In this document: piece after piece, positions 6,561-15,900 of the stretch | Layout of the letters: the number at the start of each line of letters is the position of its first letter | Numbering within the stretch: position 1 is the stretch's first letter | NCBI GenBank assembly: GCA_013205335.1 | Contig: JABMNB010000314.1 | Location: 1-17,772 of the forward strand | Source: Rhodospirillales bacterium | GTDB lineage: Bacteria > Pseudomonadota > Alphaproteobacteria > Reyranellales > Reyranellaceae | Length of the DNA stretch: 17,772 nt | Reading direction: 5' to 3' | Program-made: the position numbers and the translations under genes | Notes under the pieces: model-generated | Database searches by the model: none | Seen by the model: only the letters and a program-made list of their open reading frames with translations | What the model was told of the DNA's origin: nothing

Positions 6561-7625
6561 ATGCCCGCGTCGTACGAAACCCACCGCAAACAACTCGAAC
6601 TGATCCTCGAGGCCTGGGGCATGCCGAAGGCGACGGCGGCAGGCACCGCCGAGATCATGAGCTGGGCCGACCTGCACGGCATCGACACGCACGGCATCTC
6701 GATGGTGCCGCCCTACGACGAACGCCGGCGCGGCAACAAGCTCGACGTGCGCGCCGAGCCCCGGATCGTCAAGGAGACGCCGGTGTCGGTGCTGGTCGAC
6801 GGCGGCGGCGGCCTCGGTCATCCCACCGGACGGCGCGCCATGGAGATCGCCATCGAGAAGGCGAAGAAGACCGGCATCGGCGTGGCGGCGGTACGCAACT
6901 CGGGCCACTTCGGTGCCTGCGGCTTCTATGTGCTGCAGGCCGTCGACGCCGGCTTCATCGGCATGGCCACGACGTCTGCCAGCGGCATCAACATGGCGCC
7001 GACCAACGGCGCGCAGGCCCGCCTCGGCACCGACCCGATCGCCTTCGCCGCCCCGGGCAGACCGGGCGAGCCGTTCCTGCTCGACATGGCGACCACGACC
7101 GTCGCCGCCGGCAAGATCCGCAACAAGGCGAACGAGAAAATGCAGACACCACCCGGCTGGCTGGTGACCAGGGACGGGCTTCCAAGCACCGACCCGCACG
7201 AGGTCAGCAAGGGTGGTTACATGACGCCGCTCGGCGGCACGCCCGAGGGCAGCAGCCACAAGGGCTACGGGCTCGGCGCCATGGTCAACATCCTGAGTTC
7301 GGCGCTGTCGGGTGGGCTGATGGTGACGGAACCGACCCGCAACACGCGGCCCGGCCCGATCGACATCGGTCATTTCTTCCTGGCGATGGATCCCGGCATG
7401 TTCCGCGACACCGCCGACTTCCAGGCCGACGTCGCCGCCTTCTGCGACACGCTGCGCGCCACGCGGCCGGTCGACCCGGCCAGGCCGGTGCAGGTCGCGG
7501 GCGATCCCGAGCGCCGCATCGCCGCCGTGCGGATGAAGACGGGCATCCCCGTCGGCCCCAACCTGCTCGCCCAGGTCAAGGAGGTCGCGCTCGCCTCGGG
7601 CGCCGACTGGATCATGGAGGGCTGA
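6561..7625 (+). CDS. Ldh_2-family NAD(P)-dependent dehydrogenase (malate/L-lactate/ureidoglycolate type)
   Basis: A 354-residue cytosolic oxidoreductase of the malate/L-lactate/ureidoglycolate dehydrogenase family, which oxidises 2-hydroxy acids or reduces the matching 2-oxo acids. Motifs in order are DLHGIDTHG (37-45), NSGHFG (113-118, with catalytic-type H116), TDPIAFAAP (157-165), AGKI and HKGYGLG (233-239). Length is typical (about 340-360). The start is firm: GGAGG at 6549-6553 is 7 nt before ATG. It is followed after 8 nt by a small membrane-protein gene and probably shares its transcript. Substrate is not predictable from sequence. A degraded copy of its C-terminal 40 codons lies at 17419-17543, which shows that this locus took part in a duplication. 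Confidence 0.92.
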   Translation: MPASYETHRKQLELILEAWGMPKATAAGTAEIMSWADLHGIDTHGISMVPPYDERRRGNKLDVRAEPRIVKETPVSVLVDGGGGLGHPTGRRAMEIAIEKAKKTGIGVAAVRNSGHFGACGFYVLQAVDAGFIGMATTSASGINMAPTNGAQARLGTDPIAFAAPGRPGEPFLLDMATTTVAAGKIRNKANEKMQTPPGWLVTRDGLPSTDPHEVSKGGYMTPLGGTPEGSSHKGYGLGAMVNILSSALSGGLMVTEPTRNTRPGPIDIGHFFLAMDPGMFRDTADFQADVAAFCDTLRATRPVDPARPVQVAGDPERRIAAVRMKTGIPVGPNLLAQVKEVALASGADWIMEG

Positions 7626-7633
7626 CCGCTTCC

Positions 7634-8095
7634 ATGCCCTCCTCATGGCAGCCTTCCCCGGCACGGCTACTGCCCGCCAATCCCTCGCTGTACGACGGGT
7701 CGGTGCTTTCGTTCTGGGTGGCAATCGTCTGGCTCGGCATCATTACCGTGCGCTCCTGCATCCATCTGCTGGCGCCGGACGGTGGCGCGCAGTCGATCGC
7801 CACGATCGACGTCACGGCCGCGGCCGGCGGCGCGAATATCGTGGCAATCTTCGGCCAGTGGGGAGCGATTCAGCTCCTCCTCGCCCTGCTGCTCTGGGTG
7901 CTGCTGCTGCGTTGGCGCGGAACGGTACCGCTCGTGCTGCTGGTCTTCACACTCGAGCCCGTGTTTCGCGGGCTGGCAGGGTACCTGAAGCCGGTGACGA
8001 CGATGGGTACGGCCCCGGGCGCTGCGCTCAACTGGCTCGTGCTGCCGGTCATGGCATTCTTCGTTTATCTGTCGCTCTGCCCGGCACGACGCTGA
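7634..8095 (+). CDS. Small multipass membrane protein, unknown function
   Basis: A 153-residue protein with about four hydrophobic segments: roughly 24-46, 69-92, 97-117 and 132-149, separated by short polar loops. It has no signal peptide and no family motif I recognise. ATG 7634 lies 8 nt after the Ldh_2 stop; no strong ribosome site is visible, so translation may depend on the upstream gene. It converges on the CoA-transferase gene with a 23-nt gap. Candidate roles such as a transporter accessory or a stress protein would be guesses. Confidence 0.7.
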   Translation: MPSSWQPSPARLLPANPSLYDGSVLSFWVAIVWLGIITVRSCIHLLAPDGGAQSIATIDVTAAAGGANIVAIFGQWGAIQLLLALLLWVLLLRWRGTVPLVLLVFTLEPVFRGLAGYLKPVTTMGTAPGAALNWLVLPVMAFFVYLSLCPARR

Positions 8096-8118
8096 CCGCT
8101 CACTTCGGCAGCGAATGG

Positions 8119-9315
8119 CTATGCGGACTCGCCAATCGCCTTGGCGCTGAGCAGCGCTTCGATATCGGCCTCGCTGTAGCCGACTTCCGTGAGGACCTCC
8201 CGCGTATGCTCGCCAAGCCTCGGCGGCATGCGACGGATGGTGGCCGGGCTTTCCGAGAAGCGCGCCGGGGGGCGTGCCTGCTGGATCGTCCCTTCCGTCG
8301 GATGCTCCAGCTGCTGGAACAGGCCGACCGCCTTCAGATGGGGTTGCTCGCCGATTGACTTCATCTTCGCGAACGAGGCGTGGGGAACGTCGATCTCGAG
8401 CAGCAGCGCTTCCCATTCCGCGGTGGTCCGCTCGAGGGCGATCTTGTTCATGCGCGCGTAGATCGCGTCGATGTTGGCCGCCCGCTTGATCGGGTCGCGA
8501 ACCGCGAACTCCTCGATCCATTCCGGATGACCGACCGTTTCGAAGAAGGTGCACCAGTTCTCGCCCGAATAGGGTAGCATGGTGAGCCAACCGTCCCTGG
8601 TCTTTACCGGACGGCGTTCCTTGACCCGCTTGTAGCCCACGGGCCCGATCGGCGGGACGAACGCGTGGCCGCCCAGCATCTCGATGCTGTTGAAAGCCGC
8701 GACCGTCTCCAGCATCGGGACTTCAACGAGCTGGCCCTTGCCGGTGCGCTCCCGATAGACGAGCGCGGCGGCCACGGCGCCGGCGAGGGCCAGTCCGCAG
8801 AGCTTGTCGCCGACCAGGCTCGGCACGAAGGCCGGCTCGTCGTCGGTGCCGATGGACGAGGCGAGGCCGGACGCCGCCTGGACGATCTCGTCGAACGCCG
8901 GTCGCTTGGCCCAGGGTCCGTCCTGGCCGAAGCCGGTGGCGGCCGCGTAGACGATCCGGGGGTTGAGGGCCTTGCAGGCCTCGTATCCGAACCCCAGCCT
9001 CTCCAGGGCGGCGGGACGAACGTTCGTCACGAGCGCGTCGGCCCAGCAGACGAGGCGTCGAAGCACCTCTCCGCCGCCAGCGGTCTTCAGGTCGACCGCC
9101 ACGCTGCGCTTGTTGCGGTTGGTGGCCATGAACTGCCCGCTCATGCCGCGGTTCCGGAACTGGCCGGTATAGCGCCACTGGTCGCCGGTGAGCCCCTCGA
9201 CCTTGATGAGTTCGGCGCCCCAGTCGCCCAGCGTCTGGGCGCCAAAGGGACCAAAGAGGACGGTCGTCAGGTCCAGAATGCGAATGCCGGCGAGTGGTCC
9301 GGTTGCCTCGGTCAT
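8119..9315 (-). CDS. Class III CoA-transferase (CaiB/BaiF family)
   Basis: A 398-residue enzyme that moves CoA between carboxylic acids through an aspartyl-CoA intermediate. Family features are ILDLTTVLFGP at 13-23, GDWGAELIKVE at 30-40, NRNKRSVAVDLK at 66-77, and FDEIVQAASG at 141-150, whose D142 fits the catalytic Asp. Length matches the family (about 380-430). It starts at ATG 9315-9313 (MTEATGPLAGI) with only a weak GGGA ribosome site. Two small inverted repeats lie upstream at 9331-9354. With an Ldh_2 dehydrogenase and TauD-type dioxygenases nearby it probably belongs to a small organic-acid catabolic set; the substrate is unknown. Confidence 0.92.
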   Translation of the reverse strand: MTEATGPLAGIRILDLTTVLFGPFGAQTLGDWGAELIKVEGLTGDQWRYTGQFRNRGMSGQFMATNRNKRSVAVDLKTAGGGEVLRRLVCWADALVTNVRPAALERLGFGYEACKALNPRIVYAAATGFGQDGPWAKRPAFDEIVQAASGLASSIGTDDEPAFVPSLVGDKLCGLALAGAVAAALVYRERTGKGQLVEVPMLETVAAFNSIEMLGGHAFVPPIGPVGYKRVKERRPVKTRDGWLTMLPYSGENWCTFFETVGHPEWIEEFAVRDPIKRAANIDAIYARMNKIALERTTAEWEALLLEIDVPHASFAKMKSIGEQPHLKAVGLFQQLEHPTEGTIQQARPPARFSESPATIRRMPPRLGEHTREVLTEVGYSEADIEALLSAKAIGESA

Positions 9316-9330
9316 TGCAAATCCCGCAGA

Positions 9331-9354
9331 AGGTCGATCGGACCTATCAGATAG
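9331..9354 (-). promoter_or_regulatory. Overlapping inverted repeats upstream of the CoA-transferase
   Basis: AGGTC-GATCG-GACCT (9331-9345) is followed immediately by CTATC-A-GATAG (9344-9354), 16-40 nt upstream of the CoA-transferase start. Their place suggests an operator for a dimeric regulator. No regulator gene is in the window. Confidence 0.35.
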
Positions 9355-9459
9355 ACAAGCGCACGACAGAACGAAAGTGCCGCCAGCCGTTCACCGAAAT
9401 GCAATGACGATAGAGGTCTCTTTGCCGCCTCGGACCGGACTGAAAGTGATTGCACCCGT

Positions 9460-9649
9460 TCAGACAGGATTCGTCGGGCCGGAGGTCAGGCGCCGCATGT
9501 AGCGGCGCATGCCGTGATAGTCGTTGATGACGTTGTGCATCGTGCGCCGGTTGTCCCGGATGGTGATCGTGCCCGGCTTCCAGCGGACGCGGCAGGTGAA
9601 TTCGGGCCGCGTCGCCTGCGCCTGCAGCCAGTCGATCATCGGCTTGCTC
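9460..9649. repeat. Left copy of a 190-bp direct repeat
   Basis: It matches 17583-17772 with seven mismatches by eye and no gaps, in the same orientation, 8123 bp apart. It corresponds to the 3' end of the TauD-type gene. The right copy continues past the window edge, so the repeat may be longer. Confidence 0.92.
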
Positions 9650-9815
9650 TCTTCCGGCGTCATCCGTTCGAAGGCAAACGGAGCGGCCGTTGCTGCACTA
9701 CAGCGCCTTCTGGCCGGTCTCGTCGACCGTGCCCACGATCGGATGCACCGGCTTGGAGGAGCCGGCGTCATCCGTGCCGGCGATCTTCGTGCCGACCACC
9801 GAATGGTGTGCCCGC
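9460..9815 (-). pseudogene. Decayed C-terminal part of a TauD/TfdA-family dioxygenase
   Basis: The minus strand carries the end of an Fe(II)/2-oxoglutarate dioxygenase of the TauD/TfdA type in two frames. The first frame gives VHPIVGTVDETGQKAL and then an in-frame TAG (9700-9698) where these proteins usually have an aromatic residue. The second frame then continues PFAFERMTPEES, RPEFTCRVRWKPGT, DNRRTMHNVINDYHGMRR and ends TNPV. The last part holds the distal His iron ligand (TMHN) and the Arg that binds 2-oxoglutarate (GMRR). A stop and a frameshift therefore break it, and the N-terminal half with the HxD motif is absent. The last 190 bp are nearly identical to 17583-17772. Confidence 0.85.
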
Positions 9816-9985
9816 CTCCGCGAGTACAGGCTCCGTGCAACGACAACGACATCGGCTTGCCGGCCCTGCCGCGTCAGAGGCCCCCGTGCAGTCCCGCCCA
9901 GATTTCCAACCCGACGAATTGAAGAGCATGTAAGGTGCACACCGAACCAAGCTTCGCGTGACAAGGCCAAGGTGTGGAGTGAGCA
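9816..9985 (+). promoter_or_regulatory. Upstream region of the giant gene
   Basis: About 170 nt between the TauD remnant and the giant gene. GGAG at 9976-9979 lies 6 nt before ATG 9986 and fixes that start. No clear -35/-10 pair or operator symmetry was found. Confidence 0.4.
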
Positions 9986-12900
9986 ATGACCGACTTTATC
10001 GTAACCAATCTGGACGATAGCGGTGCCGGCTCCCTTCGCGAGGCCATTCAGGATCTGAATGCCACCGCGCTACACTCATACAATACGATCAGCTTTGCCG
10101 TTGCAGGGACGATCGTGCTGGCAAGCGATCTTCCCCATATTTCCCGGGGCGTTTACCTCATTGCGGGCAATACGGCCACCGGCAACCCGCCGACCGTCGG
10201 CATCGACTTCAACGGCAATGCCGGTCTGGTGTTCGACACCGGATCGCAAGCCTCGCAGCTCGTAGGCCTTGCCCTCGGCGGTGCCAGCGGCGCAGGCGTC
10301 ACGCTGAACGCCCCTCAAATCCTTCTCAACAACAACTTCATCGGCCTTGCGCTGGACGGAAGTGCCGCCGGCAACAGCGGCGACGGTGTGTTCGTGGCTG
10401 CATCGTCGTATTACAACGAGATCGGCACCAACCCGGAGAACATCGCGCTTTCCACGGCGGGCGAGCCCACCACCGAAGTCGTTTCCAATGTCATCTCCGC
10501 CAACGGCGGGCATGGCATCAACCTGCAGGGATCGGGCGGCAACACGATCGTGTCCAATCGCGTCGGCACGAACGCCGACGGCACGTCTGCGATGGGCAAT
10601 GGCGGCAACGGCATCCATCTCACGGCCGGGGCGGACGGAAACGTGCTCGGTGGCCCGTACGCGGGCTACGATTCGGGCGGCGCCCAGAACAATCCGACGG
10701 GCAACAAGGGCACGGCGGCCGACATCGTCATCGTGGCGCCGCCGCTCGGCAACCTGGTGTCCGGCAATGCCGGCGACGGCATCCGCATCGACTCCAATTC
10801 GACCGGCAACACGCTGTTCGGCAATTATGTCGGCACGACCGCCAGCGGCACTTCGGCGCTCGGCAACCAGGGCGACGGCGTCGCCATCGTCGATTCCGAC
10901 CTCAACTCGCTGCATGGCTGCCAGGTCAACGACAATCCGTTCATCTACTACAACGTCGTGAGCGGCAACGCCGGCAACGGCATCCTGGTCACCAATTCCG
11001 ACCACGTCACGATCCGCGCGAACTTCGTGGGCCTCGGCGCCGACAATGCGACGGTCGTCGCCAACGGCAACGACGGCGTCCTGATCAACGGCACATCTCA
11101 GAACACCCAGGTCGGCGGCGTCATTCCGCTCGGCAACGTCATTGCGGGCAACGCCAACAACGGCATCGAGGTCGCCGACACGGCCAGCGGCTTCAGCACG
11201 CTGAACACCTTCGCCGGCATCACCGCGTTCTTCGGCGCAGCGCCCAACGGCAACAACGGCATCTTGATCACGTCCACGGGCGGCAACCAGACGGTCCAGA
11301 CCAACGTGATCTCGGGCAACGTCAACAACGGCATCGAGATCTCGGGCAATGCGTCGGGCGTCACCATCGTTCCCAATATCATCGGCCTCGACACGCGCGG
11401 CGACGGCATCATCGCCAACGGCGGCAACGGCATCCTTATCAGCGGAACGGCTCACGACATCGTCGTCGCCAACGAGGACGTCGAAAGCAACCTCTCGGTG
11501 ATCCGGCAGAACACGGTCTCGGGCAATGCCCAGTACGGCATCGTGATCGCCGGCAACGCCTACAACAACGTCATTGCCGACAGCGCCATCGGCACGGATA
11601 TCCAGGAAGAGGCGGCCTTGCCGAACGGGGCCGGTGGCGTCCTCATATCGTCGACCGGCACGGGCAACGTCGTCGGCCAAGCCAATACGGGGTGGTCGCC
11701 GCTGCCGTCGCCGGCGGCCAATGTGAACGTCATCAGCGGCAATAACGGCAGTGGCGTCGAGCTTGCCGCCGGCGTCAACGGCAACGCCGTCATCAACAAC
11801 TGGATCGGCCTCAACATCGAGGGCCGTGCCTCGCTTCCCAACGAAAATCCGCTCCTGAACAACGGCGGCAACAACCTGATCTACGGCAACTACACGAGTT
11901 CGCCTACGGGCGCGCTGCCCGTGCAGTCGCCTAACGGTCAGCTCGAAGCGCTCTATATCGGCTGGTTCGGTCGTGCCGCGGATCCCGCGGGCTTCAAGCA
12001 GCAGATGAACGGCTATCTGGCGCAGATCCTGGAGGGCTTTTCCCTGAGCGACGCCGCCATCGCTTTGTCGGCGAGCTTCGCCACCTCGCCGGAAAATGCG
12101 CCCTATGCGTCGCTGGCGTCGCTGCCCACGCCGGTCGTGTCGCCCACCCCCGCGCAAACGGCGCTGGTCGCCAGCTTCATCAACCAGTCCTATGAGAACC
12201 TGTTCGGCCGTGCCGCGACGGTCGTCGAAGTGTCGGAATGGAGCGGCTCATTCTTCGATGGAAGCGTGAGCTACGCCGCCCTCGTCTATGACATCGCCGT
12301 GTCGGCAAACTCACCCGCCGACATCACGGCGCTCAACGCGAAGATCGACGCGGCTTCGTACTTCACGACAGCAATGTCTGCCTTGGACGCCGGGCCTCCA
12401 CCGCTTTCTGCGATGGAGGCGGCCGTCGCCACCGTCGTCGATGAAACGACGGAACTGGCATCTGAAGCCAACACAAGCGCCTTGGTCGGCTCCACCCATA
12501 CCCAGGTCAACTACCAGACGGTCCTGGCGCCCGGTGACGTCACGACGGGCGTGCGCGCCGAGCTGAACGGTTCGGTAATTCTGACCGGGAGCCACGCCAT
12601 CTCGGGTTCGCCTGCGACGACGCCCTACCTTTACCAGGGTCCGATAAACAATACCGAAGCCGGCACACTCTACCTTTTGACGCCGACTTTTGCCGGCGTG
12701 ACGTCGGCCACGCTCTATGGTCCGGACACGTCGATCTTCACGCCGGGGATCGGCCTCGGAAACGTCCGCGCGGTCGGGAGTTTCCAGTCGTCGGCGAGCC
12801 CCGCCGGCGTGATCAACCACGGGATGATCTATCAGGGACAGGTCGACGGCGTTGGCGGTGCCTGGACACAGATCGATGTGCCCTCGAACGGCGTCAATGT

Positions 12901-15900
12901 CGTGGGCGGCGTGGTGATCGGAACAACCGTTGCCGACACCATCCTCCACAGCACGATGGGCGACCTGGCCGTCGGCAACTACGATCTCGACCCCTCTGGC
13001 GAAGCCGGCGCAAACGCCTTCGTCTACAATATCGTTTCCCAGCAATACACTCTGCTGAACATCAACGACAGCTACGACAACCTCACGACACTCTACGGCA
13101 TCTGGCAGAACGGAGTCGGCAGCAACTCGTATACGTTCGCTGGCGGAACCCGTGGCGACACAGGTCTGAACGTCGCCTTTCTGGCGACTTACGATTCCTC
13201 GACCGGCGCCATTGCCAACCTGACTTATTACTCTGGCTTCAACGAGCCGGGCGTCATCACCCATTTCGAGAACATCACGGCGGTTCCAGGTGGCTTCAAT
13301 CTCGTTGCCACGACGGACAAGGGGCCTGCCTTCGCCTCTGTCACAATGAATCCGGACGGATCGTTCAGCGAGGCCACGTGGGCCGCGATCGCCCTGCCGG
13401 GGAGCGACCTTCTGACGGGCAACATCGCCTACCAGAATATCGTCGGTGGCATCTACACCAGCTCGACTTCGTCCGCCGGAGTCCCCTCCACCTATCTTGG
13501 AGTCGTGGAGCAGGCGCATGTAAGTGCCGAGGGCGGGCTGATCATGCCGGTGGGCGCCCATGAATTCGCCTATGCATTGTCGGTGGGCGCAAGCACCGGC
13601 GCCACGGTCGTCGGGTCGACCAGTGCCGGCAACGTGCTGGGCGGCTCGATCGGCAACGACACGATCACGGGAAGCCTCACCCAGGTCGACACGATCTTCA
13701 CCGGCGGCGGCGCCGATACGATCACCCTGTCGCCGACGACGACGGGGCAGGATCGTGTCGAGCTCTTTGCCGCAAATGGCAGCGACAACGCTGCGGCGCT
13801 CAACGCCGGCGCGCCGGTCAACGCCGTGGCGGGCAGCATCGTCGACGCCAACAACATCCCCCAGCTCGGCTGGTGGGGACAGGCAACGGCCCAGTTCGGT
13901 GGGCCGGCCTCGACGGCCGCGACCAATGCCGGGTTCGGCACCGGCACCAGTTTCGACATGTCGACGGTCACCAACTTCTCGGCCTCGGTCGACACCATCG
14001 ACATCGCCCTGAATTCTTTCAGCAACCTTCTGCGTGGCTTTGGCGCGGCAGACGCGCCGAGCCTCGGCAGCGCCGTATTCAGCAACGTCGTGTGGCGAGG
14101 CGGCACCACAGTCACGGTTGCCGACGCGAACGTCTTGCTGATCGGCATGGATGTTTTTGCCAACGCCGCTGCGGTCGCGGCCGAGCTTGCAGCCAACCCG
14201 ATCACCTTCGCGGCCGCCCAGACCGAGCAATTCAATCACTACATCATCGCGTACCAGGATCTGGATGGAGATGTCCGCCTCGCCGACATGGACATCCAGC
14301 TCGGAGGTTCGCCCTCGTTCATCACGACGAACGAAGGCGCCACGCTTGCCATCTCGGACATGGCCCGGCTCGAGGGTGTGTCGCTCGATGAGTTCACACC
14401 CTCCAACATCACCTTCCTCAGTGGCAACGAACTCGCCAACTCGACCTTTCTCGATTTCGCCGGCTACCGGATCACTGCCGAAACGACGGTCGAGGCCGCC
14501 TACGGGCTCGACCCGGGCCAGGTCCGAAATTTCGACGGCAACACCGACGACGGGATAAACGTCGCCATCATCCTCGATCGCGTCCAGGACCCGACCGCGC
14601 TTCTCGCCTCAGATTGGGGCACACGGCAGCAGACTCTCGAGACGCTCAACGCCGGCAACACGCTGTGGTCGACCTACGGCGCCGACCGGGATCTCTATGA
14701 CAGCGTCGTCGCGCAGTTGCAGAGCGCCCCTTACGACCTGACGATCCTCGATGCGAGCAACAGCAACTATGTAAGCTCCGCCGAATCGCGCACCATCTGG
14801 GTGGAAATCAACACCCAGGACGATTTCCGGAACCTGTTCCAGACCACACTGAAATACTCGACGGCAACCGGACTCGTGTTCTGGGACGGTCAGTTGTCGC
14901 TGCCCCCGGAATGGAACGTGGAAGGTCTGTGGGTCGACACCTCCACCGCACCCAACCCGTCCGATCTCGGCGGCGGGCCGACAACCCTGCCGCAAGGCGC
15001 GCAAAGCCCCGGAAACTCGGCATCCACGATCGCGCAATGGGCGCCGCAGGATATCGCGGCGCTCTACAATTTCCCGCTGGATGGGGCACTCGTCCAGACG
15101 GGAACGATCGGACTGATCGAGCCGGGAGTGGGCACGTCGCTGGTGGGTGACCCATCGGGCAGCGATTTCCAGAGCCGGCTCACAGCCTACCTGGCAAGCG
15201 TCAATCAAAGCGGGACCGGCGTCGTCCTCCCGCCCCAGGGCATCAACGGGCAATCCGGCGATAGCGGCGAGCGCTCCCTCGATGTCGGCATCGTTGCCGC
15301 GATCAATCCCAACAGCAACATCGCCATGTACAATGGCTCGGGCCAGAGCAACGCCACCGGGAATGCCCAGGCCTCCGTGTTCACGGCCGTGCAGAGTGCC
15401 ATCTGGGACACGGTCAACAATCCGGCGGTGACGTCCAATTCATGGGGTGATGCGCAGAGCATGAGCCCGGGGTCCCCCTTCTACACCGCCTATTGGGAAC
15501 TCTTCGCCGACGCCGCCCTTCGCAATCAGACGACCTTCATCGCCCTGGGCGATGGCGGCTCCGGCAACGAGACCGGCAACGGGCTGACCAACGTCGAGAC
15601 CAACGTCACCCAGCCCTTCAACATCCTGGTTGGCGGCTCGTCCATTTCGACCCAGGGCCTCGCGCAGATCGATCCCACGCTCAACACGAGCGTGCTCGCA
15701 TCGGCTCTTGCCGGCAACCCGAGCACGATCTGGCAGCTTGTTTCAGGCGGCCTCACCCGCATGCCGAGCAGCCTGTTGTCCATGCAGTTCTTCATCGAGA
15801 CCGTATGGAACTCATACTTTCTCGACGGAACGGTCATTACCGGTTCCGGCAATACGGATTTCTATACGGGCTATCTGCAGAACTCGACCGGATCGGGTGG

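Noticed and set aside
6492..7724. 410-codon minus-strand open frame
   Set aside because: Antisense to the Ldh_2 gene, which has all family motifs; composition is Arg/Ala/His-rich.
9933..9945. Shared AGGTGCACACCG box upstream of the giant gene and of Ldh_2 (about 6443)
   Set aside because: Only 12 bases match and the surroundings diverge; not enough to call a common regulatory site.
10478..11870. CRISPR-like repetition
   Set aside because: Repeats are imperfect, in frame and encode beta-helix coils; no conserved direct repeat with unique spacers.
10076..12157. 693-codon minus-strand open frame
   Set aside because: Antisense to the beta-helix repeats; a by-product of GC-rich repeated Gly-Asn codons, giving Asp/Val/Arg-rich nonsense.
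12311..14239. 642-codon minus-strand open frame
   Set aside because: Antisense to the giant gene with Arg/Gly-rich low-complexity translation and no ribosome binding site.
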